Notes: a model not told the origin generated them from the letters alone. Counted from the stretch's first letter, positions 45,590 to 55,246 are shown. The stretch is DNA of 64,000 nt from Kroppenstedtia guangzhouensis (GCF_014637345.1 NZ_BMEX01000003.1:312001-376000); one strand, 5' to 3'. A program made the numbers and translations.

Positions 45590-46417
45590 GTGGAGCGGGG
45601 TTCAGACATCATCCTCCATCCTTCGACCGCATTTGCCACAGAGGGGGGGTGGAAAACGGTTCCAATCGAGTCCTACGGATCGAGCCCATCCAAAAGGCAC
45701 CGGCAGAAGGAAGACAGATTGCATCAAATTCCGCTGGAAAAGAACTGGCCGACCCTGTCACCCGTTGTTCTTGCCTTGATTGAGTTAGAACAAGATGAGA
45801 TGTATCCCCTAATCCCTGAACAAATGATCTCAAACTATCTGGAGGAAGCGATCTCCTTCGGTGAAAATGCCGCCAGGGGAGAACTTTATGAAGGAGATCT
45901 GGCCCGTTTGATCAACCGGGTGATCCAATCCGGTGTAAAGATCCGTTTTGTGGAGCGGGAAGGACATGATTCCACTGGTTGGATCCGTGCCCAATACCGG
46001 CGGAAACCTCCCACCATCGAAATTTACAAACCCTCCCTGAAGCAACTGGGCCAATTTTTCCGCCAATCAGGATACCGGATCCACCCGGATGACCTGATCG
46101 CCTTGCACCTGTATCATGAATGGTTTCATCACCTGGAATCCTCCAGCCTCGGCCGGACGGATCACCGTCTGCCCAAGGCGGAAAAAAAGAGATGGGGCCC
46201 CTTTGTTCTCCGCAGGCGAATTCATCGGCTGAGGGAGATCGCCGCCCATTCTTTCACCCAGTCAGCTTTGGGATTGTCCTGGTCTCCCTTGTGGCTGGAC
46301 CATTTACTCCTGCTCACGGATCGGGGCTGGTCCAAATCCCAAATCCGGGATCATTTCCAACAACTCCAAGAGAAATATCGTTCCCTGACGGAACCGGCCC
46401 AAAAACCCCCGGAATAG
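45590..46417 (+). CDS. Putative metal-dependent hydrolase with HExxH motif
   Basis: 275 residues if started at GTG 45590; the ATG at 45800 would give 205 and keeps all conserved-looking parts. Near the middle is LYHEWFHHLES: an HExxH zinc motif (His176, Glu177, His180 in the long form). About 36 residues later comes LREIAAHSFTQ, whose Glu could be the third ligand as in gluzincins. No signal peptide. The upstream part has a proline/charge-rich look. No family recognised by eye; the function call rests on the motif alone. Confidence 0.55.
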   Translation: MERGSDIILHPSTAFATEGGWKTVPIESYGSSPSKRHRQKEDRLHQIPLEKNWPTLSPVVLALIELEQDEMYPLIPEQMISNYLEEAISFGENAARGELYEGDLARLINRVIQSGVKIRFVEREGHDSTGWIRAQYRRKPPTIEIYKPSLKQLGQFFRQSGYRIHPDDLIALHLYHEWFHHLESSSLGRTDHRLPKAEKKRWGPFVLRRRIHRLREIAAHSFTQSALGLSWSPLWLDHLLLLTDRGWSKSQIRDHFQQLQEKYRSLTEPAQKPPE

Positions 46418-46527
46418 CCATTGGAAAGATACCGGCAGGACCGGTCCCACTCCTCACCTCTCACCTCCCCCCTCTCGTATATGAGGAAACCCGCCCGGGA
46501 AATAATAATTCCGGGAGGTGGAATTTC

Positions 46528-46782
46528 ATGGAAATCCCTTATCTGTGCCCTGCCTGCGGTACCAATCGTACCCGGTTTAATCTGATTCAACAAACAGTCC
46601 GCCCGGTGAAAAAGGATCCTCAAACCGGTGAAATCATGGAAGAGGTGGACGCTTCCGACCCGCTGCAGGCTCCTTACCGGGGAGAAGAGCTGCGGGTTCA
46701 ATGCGGGGTTTGCGGAGTGGTGGAAACAGAACAGCGATTTGTAAAAACAGCCCGGCGGGGAACAGGAGAAAAAAGGATTTAA
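46528..46782 (+). CDS. Small zinc-ribbon protein
   Basis: 84 residues from ATG 46528, seven bases after GGAGGTG. Two Cys pairs, CPACGTN (N-terminal) and CGVCGVVE (C-terminal), form an apparent zinc ribbon, with a Glu/Asp-rich middle (GEIMEEVDASDPLQ). It may bind nucleic acid or a protein partner; no specific family is recognised. It follows the HExxH gene by about 110 bp and precedes the fumarase with a terminator between. Confidence 0.7.
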   Translation: MEIPYLCPACGTNRTRFNLIQQTVRPVKKDPQTGEIMEEVDASDPLQAPYRGEELRVQCGVCGVVETEQRFVKTARRGTGEKRI

Positions 46783-46794
46783 CTTTAAGCACAT

Positions 46795-46835
46795 GCGCCT
46801 GAAGGGAAAAATCACCTAAGGGCGCTTTTTCCTTT
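46795..46835 (+). terminator. Terminator after the zinc-ribbon gene
   Basis: GCGCC/GGCGC stem with an inner long loop, followed by TTTTTCCTTTTT on the plus strand. Confidence 0.6.
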
Positions 46836-46987
46836 TTCGGGTGTGTTATGATTTAAGCAGGAGGCAACAAGGATACCGACATCAAAAACGAATCCTTTTC
46901 CCTCCCCAGTCCGACCACACAGATTTCCCTTTGCTTGGGACCGATCCTTCGGACAAAAAACCGATTTCTTACAAAGGAGTTTGTCTG

Positions 46988-48538
46988 ATGCGTGAACTGA
47001 AAGAATCTCTTCTCCAACTGATCACGGAAACCTCCACCAATCTGCCCCCGGATGTGCGCCATGCCATCCGCAAGGCAAAGGAAAAAGAGGATGCCGGCAC
47101 CCGGGCCGCACTGGCCCTGACCACCATCACCGACAATATTCAGATGGCGGAGGATCACGTCTCTCCAATTTGTCAGGATACAGGAATGCCCACCTTCTAC
47201 ATCCGTGTTCCTGTCGGAGTCAACCAAATGGAGCTAACCCGGGCCATCCGGGAAGCGATCGTCGAAGCGACAAAGACCGGTAAGCTCCGTCCCAATTCCG
47301 TAGATTCCCTCACTGGGGAAAACAGCGGCGACAATCTGGGCGAAGGTGTCCCGGTAATCCACTATGAACAATGGGAAAAGGATGAAATTGAAGTTCGCCT
47401 GATCCTGAAAGGCGGCGGCTGTGAAAACAAAAACATCCAATACAGTCTCCCTTGTGAATTGGAAGGGTTGGGCCGTGCCGGCCGGGACTTGGATGGAATT
47501 CGCAAGTGCATCCTGCACAGCATCCACCAAGCTCAGGGGCAGGGATGCAGTGCTGGCTTCATCGGGGTGGGCATCGGCGGTGACCGCACCACCGGTTATG
47601 AATTGGCCAAAAAGCAATTGTTCCGGAAAACAGATGACATCAACCCCCATCCCGATCTGGCCCGCTTGGAGGCCTACATCCTGGATAAAGCCAACCAGCT
47701 TAGTATCGGAACGATGGGTTTTGGTGGCAATACCACCCTTCTCGGATGCAAGATTGGCAGTATGCACCGGATTCCGGCCAGTTTTTACGTCTCCGTCGCC
47801 TACAATTGTTGGGCTTTCCGGCGGCAGGGTGTCACCCTCGATCCCACCACGGGAAAAATCACCGGATGGCTGTACAAGGATGAGCCAAAAGCTGAAACCG
47901 TCACCGTCACCGAACCGGCTGAACCACCGACCTCCCCGGAGACTGCCGCTTCCTCCAGGGAAGTGCGGCTGACGCCTCCCATCTCAGAAGCCGATATCCG
48001 TTCCTTGCGCGTGGGAGATGTCGTCATCCTGGATGGAATCATCCATACGGGTCGCGACGCGCTCCATAAGTATTTGATCGACCATGATGCTCCGGTGGAT
48101 CTCACAGGCGGGGTGATCTACCACTGCGGTCCGGTCATGTTGAAAAAACCGGAGGGGGGTTGGGAAGTAAAAGCAGCCGGTCCCACCACCAGTATCCGGG
48201 AAGAGCCCTATCAGGCTGACATTATCAAGAAATTCGGGATCCGGGCTGTGATCGGTAAAGGTGGAATGGGCGCCCGCACCCTGGAAGGTCTGAAAGAGCA
48301 TGGCGCAGTCTATCTGAATGCGATTGGGGGAGCTGCCCAATATTATGCCGATTGCATCACCGATGTCGAGGGAGTTCACTTCATGAACTTCGGAGTTCCC
48401 GAAGCCATGTGGCATCTGCGGGTGAAAAACTTCGCCGCCATCGTCACCATGGACGCCCACGGTAACAGTCTGCACAAAGATATTGAGCTGGACTCCCTGG
48501 AAAAACTGGCACAATTTAAAGAACCTGTCTTTTCCTGA
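46988..48538 (+). CDS. Class I fumarate hydratase (4Fe-4S)
   Basis: 516 residues from ATG 46988 with AAAGGAG upstream. Converts fumarate to malate with a catalytic iron-sulfur cluster. The N-terminal alpha part has PICQDTGM (Cys62), GGGCENKN and GGNTTLLGCKIG as cluster ligands; the C-terminal beta part begins near 330 after a Glu/Pro-rich linker (EPAEPPTSPETAASS) and has GRDALHKYL, GPVMLKKP and KGGMG. The one-chain fusion of alpha and beta parts is normal for FumA. It is oxygen-sensitive by family, which is odd beside an aerobic-type succinate dehydrogenase. Its own terminator follows. Confidence 0.93.
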   Translation: MRELKESLLQLITETSTNLPPDVRHAIRKAKEKEDAGTRAALALTTITDNIQMAEDHVSPICQDTGMPTFYIRVPVGVNQMELTRAIREAIVEATKTGKLRPNSVDSLTGENSGDNLGEGVPVIHYEQWEKDEIEVRLILKGGGCENKNIQYSLPCELEGLGRAGRDLDGIRKCILHSIHQAQGQGCSAGFIGVGIGGDRTTGYELAKKQLFRKTDDINPHPDLARLEAYILDKANQLSIGTMGFGGNTTLLGCKIGSMHRIPASFYVSVAYNCWAFRRQGVTLDPTTGKITGWLYKDEPKAETVTVTEPAEPPTSPETAASSREVRLTPPISEADIRSLRVGDVVILDGIIHTGRDALHKYLIDHDAPVDLTGGVIYHCGPVMLKKPEGGWEVKAAGPTTSIREEPYQADIIKKFGIRAVIGKGGMGARTLEGLKEHGAVYLNAIGGAAQYYADCITDVEGVHFMNFGVPEAMWHLRVKNFAAIVTMDAHGNSLHKDIELDSLEKLAQFKEPVFS

Positions 48539-48550
48539 TCCAAAAACGGC

Positions 48551-48577
48551 AGCGGGGACAACCCCGCTTCTTTTTTT
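48551..48577 (+). terminator. Terminator after fumarase
   Basis: AGCGGGG-ACA/ACCCCGCT hairpin followed by TTCTTTTTTT on the plus strand. Confidence 0.85.
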
Positions 48578-48699
48578 CCCTTTCAATGATCGACCCACAA
48601 AACCATGGTTTTATACTAAAAGATGGATTCACAGGCGCCGTTAGAAAGGGTAGAATGTTGGGGTACTCATCCACCCTTTCAAAGAGGTGACTCATCCGA

Positions 48700-50754
48700 A
48701 TGGACAACGGGAAGTTTCCAATCTCCAAAAAGATCACCCTGTTGATCGTCGTGGCCTTGATTGCCATCATTGCAGGACTGGTCTATGCCTTTCAAGGAGA
48801 CTCCGGACCTGAACCACGAGTGGTTCTGGAAAGATACATGAACCATTGGGAAAATGGTGATTATGCGTCCATGTACGAATTGCTTAGTATGAATGCAAAA
48901 CAACAGGTGACCAAAAAGGAATTCATCAAAAAGCACGAATCCATCGCCAAAGGAATCAAGCAACAGAAGATACAGCTGAAGTTGGGAAAAAGCTCGGAGA
49001 AAGAAGTGGAGACCATTCCTTTCTCGTCTCGGATTGAAACAGATACCGTCGGGGTCCTCTCCTTTCAAAACCGGGCAAGGATGGTGGAAGATGACGAGGG
49101 GTGGCGGGTGGCTTGGACTCCCTCTCTGATTTTCCCCCAATTGAAAGATGGAGATCGGGTCGCTGTCCTCCGAACTGCTCCGGGAACCCGGGGAGAAATC
49201 ACTGACCGGAATGGAGAGCCCCTAGCAGTAAACACCAAAAAAACCGCCGTGGGCATGGTTCCCAATGAGGTATTGGATCCAGAAAAAACTTGCCGGGAGC
49301 TGGCCAAGGCATTGAACCGGGATCCCCAAACCATCCGGGACCGATTGAAACGGGGAGAAAAGAAGGATCCCAACCGATTCATTCCGATCCAAGTTTTTAA
49401 CGGGAAGGGCGGAAAAGAGGTGGACACCCTGAAAAAAATCCCCGGTGTCTCCGCTCAGGATGCATCGGTCCGGGTATATCCCCAAAAAGAGCTAACTGCC
49501 CACATTACCGGCTACATCCGCCCCATCACCAAGGAACAGTTGAAGAAATACAAAGAGAAGGGAGGGTATCAGCCGGGTGACTGGATCGGCCATCGCGGCC
49601 TCGAATCAGATCTGGAAGAGCGCCTGCGGGGAACCCCCGGATGGAAAGTGGTGATCAGCCGGGAGGATGGGAAACAAAAGGCGGTGCTTGGCGAAACTCC
49701 TGCCAAAAGCGGAGAAAATATTCAAATCACTATTGATTTAAAAACACAGGAACAGCTCTACCGGGGCATCAAGAACGACAAGGGAGCAGGCGTCGCTTTA
49801 AATCCCAAAACGGGAGAAATCCTAGCGATGGTGAGTGCCCCTTCCTACGATCCCAATCAATTTATTCAGGGTTTGTCTCAAGCCGAGTGGTCCAGAATCA
49901 GCGGACCTGATCAGCCTTTGGCCAACCGGGCCAAACTCACCTATGCTCCCGGTTCCACCATGAAGCCGATCACTGCCGCCATCGGTCTGGATACAAAGAC
50001 GATCACTCCCGACACCTCCTATAACACAGATGAGGGAAAATGGCAGAAAGATTCCTCCTGGGGCGGCTATTATGTAACCCGGGTGGACAATCCGGGGGGC
50101 GGTGTCGATCTCGCCAAAGCCCTCGCTTGGTCGGACAATATCTATTTTGCCCGCGTCGGTCTTAAAATCGGGGCAGCAAAGACGATCGAGTACTACAAAA
50201 AATTCGGTTTCAATAAAAAACTGAAAAATCCAGAGATCACTCCATCCCAATTTTCCAACAATAACAAGCTGGACAATGAAATCCTGCTGGCGGACACCTC
50301 TTATGGACAGGGACAACTCCTGGTCAGTCCTCTTCATCTGGCGGCAATGTATACCACCTTCACCAACGATGGGGATATGATCAAACCTTATCTAATCTTG
50401 GATCCCGATCAGAAAGGGAAACGAATGATTTGGAAGAAAAACGTGATCTCCCCTGACACAGCCACCAAAGTGAAGGAATTACTCCGTGGAGTGGTCGAAC
50501 TGCCAAAAGGCTCGGCCCGGGATTTAAAAACCGCCGGTGTGGATCTGGGGGCCAAGACGGGAACCGCAGAGTTGAAAGCGAGCAAGGATGATAAAAACAA
50601 CCGTCAATTGGGGTGGCTCGCCTGGATGGCAGGTAAAAAGGGACAGGAATCGGATTTGGTGGTGGCCACCATGGTGGATGAAGTTCAGGATCGCGGCGGC
50701 AGCCACTATATCTTCCCTGCCGTTAAGAAGATGCTGGCTGAACGCTACCGCTAG
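48700..50754 (+). CDS. Class B penicillin-binding protein (transpeptidase, MecA_N type)
   Basis: 684 residues: membrane anchor (about 11-31), NTF2-like MecA_N domain (about 35-145), dimerisation domain and a transpeptidase domain. Active site motifs are STMK (Ser419-Lys422), SDN (478-480) and KTG (619-621). This is the layout of B. subtilis PbpC/PBP3 and of low-affinity PBPs, extracellular and cross-linking peptidoglycan. ATG 48700 has AAAGAGGTG upstream. A DUF1002 gene follows on the same strand. Beta-lactam behaviour cannot be inferred. Confidence 0.93.
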   Translation: MDNGKFPISKKITLLIVVALIAIIAGLVYAFQGDSGPEPRVVLERYMNHWENGDYASMYELLSMNAKQQVTKKEFIKKHESIAKGIKQQKIQLKLGKSSEKEVETIPFSSRIETDTVGVLSFQNRARMVEDDEGWRVAWTPSLIFPQLKDGDRVAVLRTAPGTRGEITDRNGEPLAVNTKKTAVGMVPNEVLDPEKTCRELAKALNRDPQTIRDRLKRGEKKDPNRFIPIQVFNGKGGKEVDTLKKIPGVSAQDASVRVYPQKELTAHITGYIRPITKEQLKKYKEKGGYQPGDWIGHRGLESDLEERLRGTPGWKVVISREDGKQKAVLGETPAKSGENIQITIDLKTQEQLYRGIKNDKGAGVALNPKTGEILAMVSAPSYDPNQFIQGLSQAEWSRISGPDQPLANRAKLTYAPGSTMKPITAAIGLDTKTITPDTSYNTDEGKWQKDSSWGGYYVTRVDNPGGGVDLAKALAWSDNIYFARVGLKIGAAKTIEYYKKFGFNKKLKNPEITPSQFSNNNKLDNEILLADTSYGQGQLLVSPLHLAAMYTTFTNDGDMIKPYLILDPDQKGKRMIWKKNVISPDTATKVKELLRGVVELPKGSARDLKTAGVDLGAKTGTAELKASKDDKNNRQLGWLAWMAGKKGQESDLVVATMVDEVQDRGGSHYIFPAVKKMLAERYR

Positions 50755-50890
50755 AAGCGATGTGACAAGGCTTCTAGATCACAAAGCTTCTACCCCTTTC
50801 CTTCCGGTTTTCCACTAGGATCCAACAACCCGGTTGAAACATCCGGGTGACCTTTATCGTCCATATTAATGAAGGAGGAGGTAAACGGAG

Positions 50891-51784
50891 ATGAACAAAC
50901 ACAAACGGATTTCGGGGTTGATTTATCTGACCCTGATCATACTGTTTTTCTCATGGGCCCTTCCATATCCGGCATCTGCCGATGCGGTTGCCGGGGAAAC
51001 CGTGGTCACCTTGGGCCACGATCTCACCCCTCAACAAAAAAACCAAATCCTTCAGGAAATGAATGTGAACTCCGATGTTAAAACCATCACCGTAACCAAC
51101 CAGGAAGAACATCGCTATCTCGGCAAATACCTGAACCGGGCCACCATCGGCAACCGGGCTCTCTCATCCGCCAAGATCACTCTGGAAAAACAGGGCACTG
51201 GCATCAAAGTACAGACTCACAACATCACCACCATCACTGAAAAAATGTATGCAAACGCCTTGATCACCGCAGGCGTGAATGATGCGGAAGTGTATGTCAC
51301 GGCTCCGATGCAAGTCTCCGGCACCGCCGGCTTGACCGGAATCCTGAAGGCCTTTGAAACCGCCTCGGACCAAAACATCAGCGAAGAACAAAAACAAGTG
51401 GCCAATGAAGAGATGGTTCGCACATCCGAATTGGGTAAAAAACTGGGAGACAATGATAAAGCAGCCCAGTTTATGACACGGGTCAAAGAGGAGATCGCCG
51501 ATAAAAAACCCGATTCTCCAGAGCAGGTTCGGGATATCATCGTCAATGTGGCCGGGGATCTCAACATCCATCTGAACAACCAAGAAATCAATAACATCAC
51601 CAATATGATGTATAAGTTCTCTCAATTGGATATCGACTGGGACCACTTCAGCAACCAACTGGAAAAATTGAAGGGAAATCTCGGTCAAGTGGTGGACTCC
51701 AAAGAAGCTCAGGGCTTTTTTGACAAATTGTGGGCTTGGTTATCCAATCTGATCGACTCCCTGAAAAACATCTTCTCCTCCTGA
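50891..51784 (+). CDS. Secreted DUF1002 protein (YpuA-like)
   Basis: 297 residues with a clear signal peptide (YLTLIILFFSWALPYPASADA, cleavage after ASA). The mature part contains VVTLGHDLTPQQKNQIL and the conserved NVYVTAPMQV-like stretch VTAPMQVSGTAGLTG, as in YpuA. A helical C-terminus (WDHFSNQLEKL...LSNLIDSLKNIF) ends the protein. Function unknown; likely in the envelope. ATG at 50891 after GGAGGAGG. Confidence 0.88.
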   Translation: MNKHKRISGLIYLTLIILFFSWALPYPASADAVAGETVVTLGHDLTPQQKNQILQEMNVNSDVKTITVTNQEEHRYLGKYLNRATIGNRALSSAKITLEKQGTGIKVQTHNITTITEKMYANALITAGVNDAEVYVTAPMQVSGTAGLTGILKAFETASDQNISEEQKQVANEEMVRTSELGKKLGDNDKAAQFMTRVKEEIADKKPDSPEQVRDIIVNVAGDLNIHLNNQEINNITNMMYKFSQLDIDWDHFSNQLEKLKGNLGQVVDSKEAQGFFDKLWAWLSNLIDSLKNIFSS

Positions 51785-51812
51785 CTGTTTGACAGAAAAA
51801 CCGGGTAAAACG

Positions 51813-51846
51813 AAACACCCTCCGACACAATTTCGGAGGGTGTTTT
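51813..51846. terminator. Bidirectional terminator between the DUF1002 gene and sdhB
   Basis: 13-bp perfect stem AAACACCCTCCGA/TCGGAGGGTGTTT, seven-base loop, T-rich flanks on both strands. It serves the convergent genes. Confidence 0.9.
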
Positions 51847-51861
51847 CCATTGAGTCCAAGA

Positions 51862-52635
51862 CTAACGGGAAAGCCACTTGCGGAACATGTGCTTGGTGCC
51901 CTCCCGGTTCATCCGGGCAATGGCCGTGGTCAGGGGCACACCTTTCGGACAAGCTTGGACACAATTCTGGGAGTTTCCGCATTCCTGCAACCCGCCTTCG
52001 CCGATGAGGGCGTCCGTCCGTTCCTCTTTGTTCATCTCCCCCGTGGGATGGGAGTTAAACAGATCCACCTGACCGATGATAAAAGGACCCATGAAATTGG
52101 AACGGTCATTGACATTGGGACAGGCTTGGAGACAGACCCCGCAGGTCATGCACTTGGACAATTCATAACGCCATTGACGCTCCACTTCCGGCATCCGTGG
52201 CCCGGGCCCCAGATCATAGGTTCCGTCAATCGGGATCCAGGCTTTCACCCGTTTCAAAGCATCAAACATCCGGTTCCGGTCGATCACCATATCCCGGAGA
52301 ACCGGGAAGGTGTCCATCGGCTGAATCCGGATCGGTTGCTCCAGCGAATCCACCAGCGTGGAGCAGGCCTGGCGGGGAGTACCGTTGATCACCATGGAGC
52401 AGGCACCGCAAACCTCCTCCAAACAGTTGGACTCCCAAGCGACCGGGGCCACCTTCTCCCCTTTGGCATTGTAAGGAGTGCGTTGAATCTCCATCAGGGA
52501 GGAGTTGATCGTCATATTGGGACGATATTCCAGCTCGAACTCCTCTTCATAAGGCTCGCTGTCGGGGGAATCCTGACGTGTGATGATAAAACGAACAGTC
52601 TTTTTTTCCACAGCTGTCGCCGTTTGTTCGCTCAT
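51862..52635 (-). CDS. sdhB: Succinate dehydrogenase iron-sulfur subunit SdhB
   Basis: 257 residues. Carries electrons from FAD to the quinone site through [2Fe-2S], [4Fe-4S] and [3Fe-4S] centres: CLEEVCGACSM with a later Cys for the plant-type cluster, and CMTCGVCLQACPNV plus CVQACPKGVPL for the other two. ATG overlaps the sdhA stop by four bases. Peripheral to the membrane, inner side. Confidence 0.96.
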   Translation of the reverse strand: MSEQTATAVEKKTVRFIITRQDSPDSEPYEEEFELEYRPNMTINSSLMEIQRTPYNAKGEKVAPVAWESNCLEEVCGACSMVINGTPRQACSTLVDSLEQPIRIQPMDTFPVLRDMVIDRNRMFDALKRVKAWIPIDGTYDLGPGPRMPEVERQWRYELSKCMTCGVCLQACPNVNDRSNFMGPFIIGQVDLFNSHPTGEMNKEERTDALIGEGGLQECGNSQNCVQACPKGVPLTTAIARMNREGTKHMFRKWLSR

Positions 52636-54404
52636 TTGCTTTCCGCCCCCTTTTCAGTTTGTTTCGCCACGTCATAGCGTCGCGGACGCGGTTTGATAAG
52701 GGAGACATCCACGTCTTCATACTCGAAGGCGGGTCCATTTTCCGTATACTTGGCCTTGGTTGTCTTCAGCCAGTCCTCATCGTTCCGGTCCGGGAAATCC
52801 GGTTTGTAATGAGCTCCCCGGCTTTCGTTCCGGTTATAAGCCCCCAGGGTCATCACCCGGGCCAGCTGGAGCATATTCCACAGTTGCCGGACAAAGGAAG
52901 CCGACTGGTTGTTCCAAGTGCTGGTGTCCGTTACATTGATCCGCTTGTAGCGCTCCATCAGCTCCTGAATCTTTTCATCGGTTTTCTTCAGCCGGTCGTT
53001 GTAACGGACCACGGTCACATTATCCGTCATCCACTGACCCAACTCTTTGTGCAACTGATAAGGGTTCTCGTCTCCGTCCATTTTGAGGATATTGTCGTAC
53101 TTCTCCTGTTCCTGCTTCTGATACCCCTCAAACAGGGTGGAAGGCAGGTCTTCGGCGGAGCGATCCAGTCCACGGACATATTCCAGCGCACTGGGGCCGG
53201 TGACCATTCCGTCGAAGATGCAGGAGACCAAGGAGTTGGCGCCGAGACGGTTGGCACCGTGGTATTGGTAATTGGCTTCCCCCGCGGCAAACAGGCCCGG
53301 GATATTGGTCATCCCGTTGTAATCCACCCACAATCCGCCCATGGAGTAGTGAACCGCCGGGAAAATCTTCATCGGTACCTTGCGCGGATCTTCACCCATG
53401 AATTTCTCATAGATCTCGATGATCCCGCCCAGTTTGATATCCAACTCCTTCGGGTCTTTATGGGAGAGGTCCAGATAAACCATGTTCTCCCCGTTGATTC
53501 CCAGTTTCATGTCGACACAGACCTTGAAGATGGCCCGGGTGGCGATATCCCGGGGCACGAGATTGCCATAGGCGGGATACCATTCTTCAAGGAAATACCA
53601 GGGTTTCCCGTCTTTATAGGTCCAGACGCGCCCTCCTTCCCCCCGGGCCGACTCGGACATCAGCCGCAGCTTATCATCTCCGGGGATGGCCGTCGGGTGC
53701 ACCTGGATAAATTCACCGTTGGCATAATAAGCCCCTTGCTGGTAAGCGGCACTGGCAGCGGTGCCGGTGTTGATCATGGAGTTGGTCGACTTTCCAAAGA
53801 TAATCCCGGGTCCACCGGTGGCCAAGATCACCGCATCAGCACGGAACGCTTTGATCTCCATGCTCCGCCGGTCCTGAGCCACGATCCCCCGGCAACGGCC
53901 CTCCTCATCAAGGACCAAAGAAATGAACTCCCAATGCTCATACTTGGTCACATTGCCTGCCACTTCCCAGCGGCGCACCTGCTCATCCAGCGCATACAAC
54001 AGTTGCTGGCCGGTGGTGGCTCCGGCAAAAGCGGTCCGATGGTGTTTGGTTCCCCCGAACCGGCGGAAGTCGAGAAGCCCTTCCGGAGTTCGGTTGAAAG
54101 GAACCCCCATCCGGTCCATCAGGTAGATAATTCCCGGAGCCGCTTCACACATGGCTTTCACCGGCGGCTGGTTGGCCAGAAAGTCACCGCCGTAAACAGT
54201 ATCGTCAAAGTGTTCCCAGGGGGAGTCTCCCTCCCCTTTGGTGTTCACCGCTCCGTTGATGCCTCCCTGGGCGCAGACAGAGTGGGAGCGGCGAACCGGT
54301 ACAATCGAAAACAGATCGATGTCGGCTCCGGCTTCGGCCGCTTGTACAGTGGCCATCAGTCCGGCCAGGCCTCCGCCGACGACAATGATTTTATCTTTTT
54401 TCAT
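52632..54404 (-). CDS. sdhA: Succinate dehydrogenase flavoprotein SdhA
   Basis: 590 residues from ATG 54404 with AAGGGGG ten bases upstream; the longer start at 54428 overlaps sdhC. FAD site: VVGGGLAGLMATVQA; the His that holds FAD is in SHSVCAQGGIN, and catalytic residues lie in HYSMGGLWVD and RLGANSLVS. Oxidises succinate to fumarate in the citrate cycle. Confidence 0.96.
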   Translation of the reverse strand: MKKDKIIVVGGGLAGLMATVQAAEAGADIDLFSIVPVRRSHSVCAQGGINGAVNTKGEGDSPWEHFDDTVYGGDFLANQPPVKAMCEAAPGIIYLMDRMGVPFNRTPEGLLDFRRFGGTKHHRTAFAGATTGQQLLYALDEQVRRWEVAGNVTKYEHWEFISLVLDEEGRCRGIVAQDRRSMEIKAFRADAVILATGGPGIIFGKSTNSMINTGTAASAAYQQGAYYANGEFIQVHPTAIPGDDKLRLMSESARGEGGRVWTYKDGKPWYFLEEWYPAYGNLVPRDIATRAIFKVCVDMKLGINGENMVYLDLSHKDPKELDIKLGGIIEIYEKFMGEDPRKVPMKIFPAVHYSMGGLWVDYNGMTNIPGLFAAGEANYQYHGANRLGANSLVSCIFDGMVTGPSALEYVRGLDRSAEDLPSTLFEGYQKQEQEKYDNILKMDGDENPYQLHKELGQWMTDNVTVVRYNDRLKKTDEKIQELMERYKRINVTDTSTWNNQSASFVRQLWNMLQLARVMTLGAYNRNESRGAHYKPDFPDRNDEDWLKTTKAKYTENGPAFEYEDVDVSLIKPRPRRYDVAKQTEKGAESK

Positions 54405-54421
54405 TTTGGCAGTGCCCCCTT

Positions 54422-55072
54422 CTACCACTGTGCCAGCTGGTTAGTAAATTCCGGATCTGCAAATGCATACAGGGCGCTGAGTCCAATATAGCTGACCAAC
54501 ACAAACACAACGGCCCAAACATAGGAGGAGATTCGCTGTGCCCGGGGGCCCACGGTGATTCCCCAAGTGACCAGGAAAGACCACATGCCGTTGGAGAAAT
54601 GGAACACGGCCGCCAGGATTCCGATCGTGTACCAGACTTGGTTGACCGGATTGGACAGAAGGTCCGCCGTCAGATGGGTCAGTTGATCAGCACTGTAATC
54701 GTTCAATGCTACCTGCAACCGGGTCTCCCACACATGCATGGTGACAAAAATCAGGGTGATCACCCCGGTCAAGCGTTGGAGCATGAACATGATATTGCGA
54801 AACAGGCTGAAGCTGCCGACATTGTTCTTCGCCGTAAAGGCGATGTACAGACCGTAAACGCCGTGGTACAGGAGAGGAAGAAAGATAAAAAAGATCTCCA
54901 GAATCGGCAGGAACGGAAGGCCCCAGATCCATTCCACCTGTTCGGTAAAGGCTTGCGCCCCTTCGGTTGCATAATGATTTGTAATTAGGTGTTCAACCAA
55001 AAAAAAGCCGACTGGGATGACACCCAGCAGGGAATGCAACCGTCTGTTGAAAAAACTGCGGTGCGTGCTCAT
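54422..55072 (-). CDS. sdhC: Succinate dehydrogenase cytochrome b558 subunit SdhC
   Basis: 216 residues from ATG 55072, five bases after G7. Five membrane helices with haem-ligand histidines in VEHLITNHYA, LLYHGVYGLY and VTMHVWETR, like the B. subtilis-type di-haem anchor that needs no SdhD. It reduces menaquinone and is first in sdhCAB. A promoter lies at 55217-55246. Confidence 0.95.
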   Translation of the reverse strand: MSTHRSFFNRRLHSLLGVIPVGFFLVEHLITNHYATEGAQAFTEQVEWIWGLPFLPILEIFFIFLPLLYHGVYGLYIAFTAKNNVGSFSLFRNIMFMLQRLTGVITLIFVTMHVWETRLQVALNDYSADQLTHLTADLLSNPVNQVWYTIGILAAVFHFSNGMWSFLVTWGITVGPRAQRISSYVWAVVFVLVSYIGLSALYAFADPEFTNQLAQW

Positions 55073-55216
55073 TTTTGCCCCCCCAATATCCCCTGATGGT
55101 ATCACGGTATGTTTGCTAGGAACCCTCTTTCCAAAACTTTACCGGCTTTCAGCCGGCGGAAACACTGAATACATTTCTCTTCAAGGAAAGAAAGGTTTCA
55201 CTTCTTTGACGTTTTC

Positions 55217-55246
55217 ATTGTACTCCCACTTTCGACATAGCGTCAA
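55217..55246 (-). promoter_or_regulatory. sigma-A promoter of sdhCAB
   Basis: TTGACG (55241-55246) and TACAAT (55217-55222) with an 18-bp spacer on the minus strand, leaving a leader of about 140 bases before sdhC. Confidence 0.7.

Noticed and set aside
52659-54491. 610-codon plus-strand frame opposite sdhA
   Set aside because: Shadow of sdhA; no ribosome site or recognisable domain.
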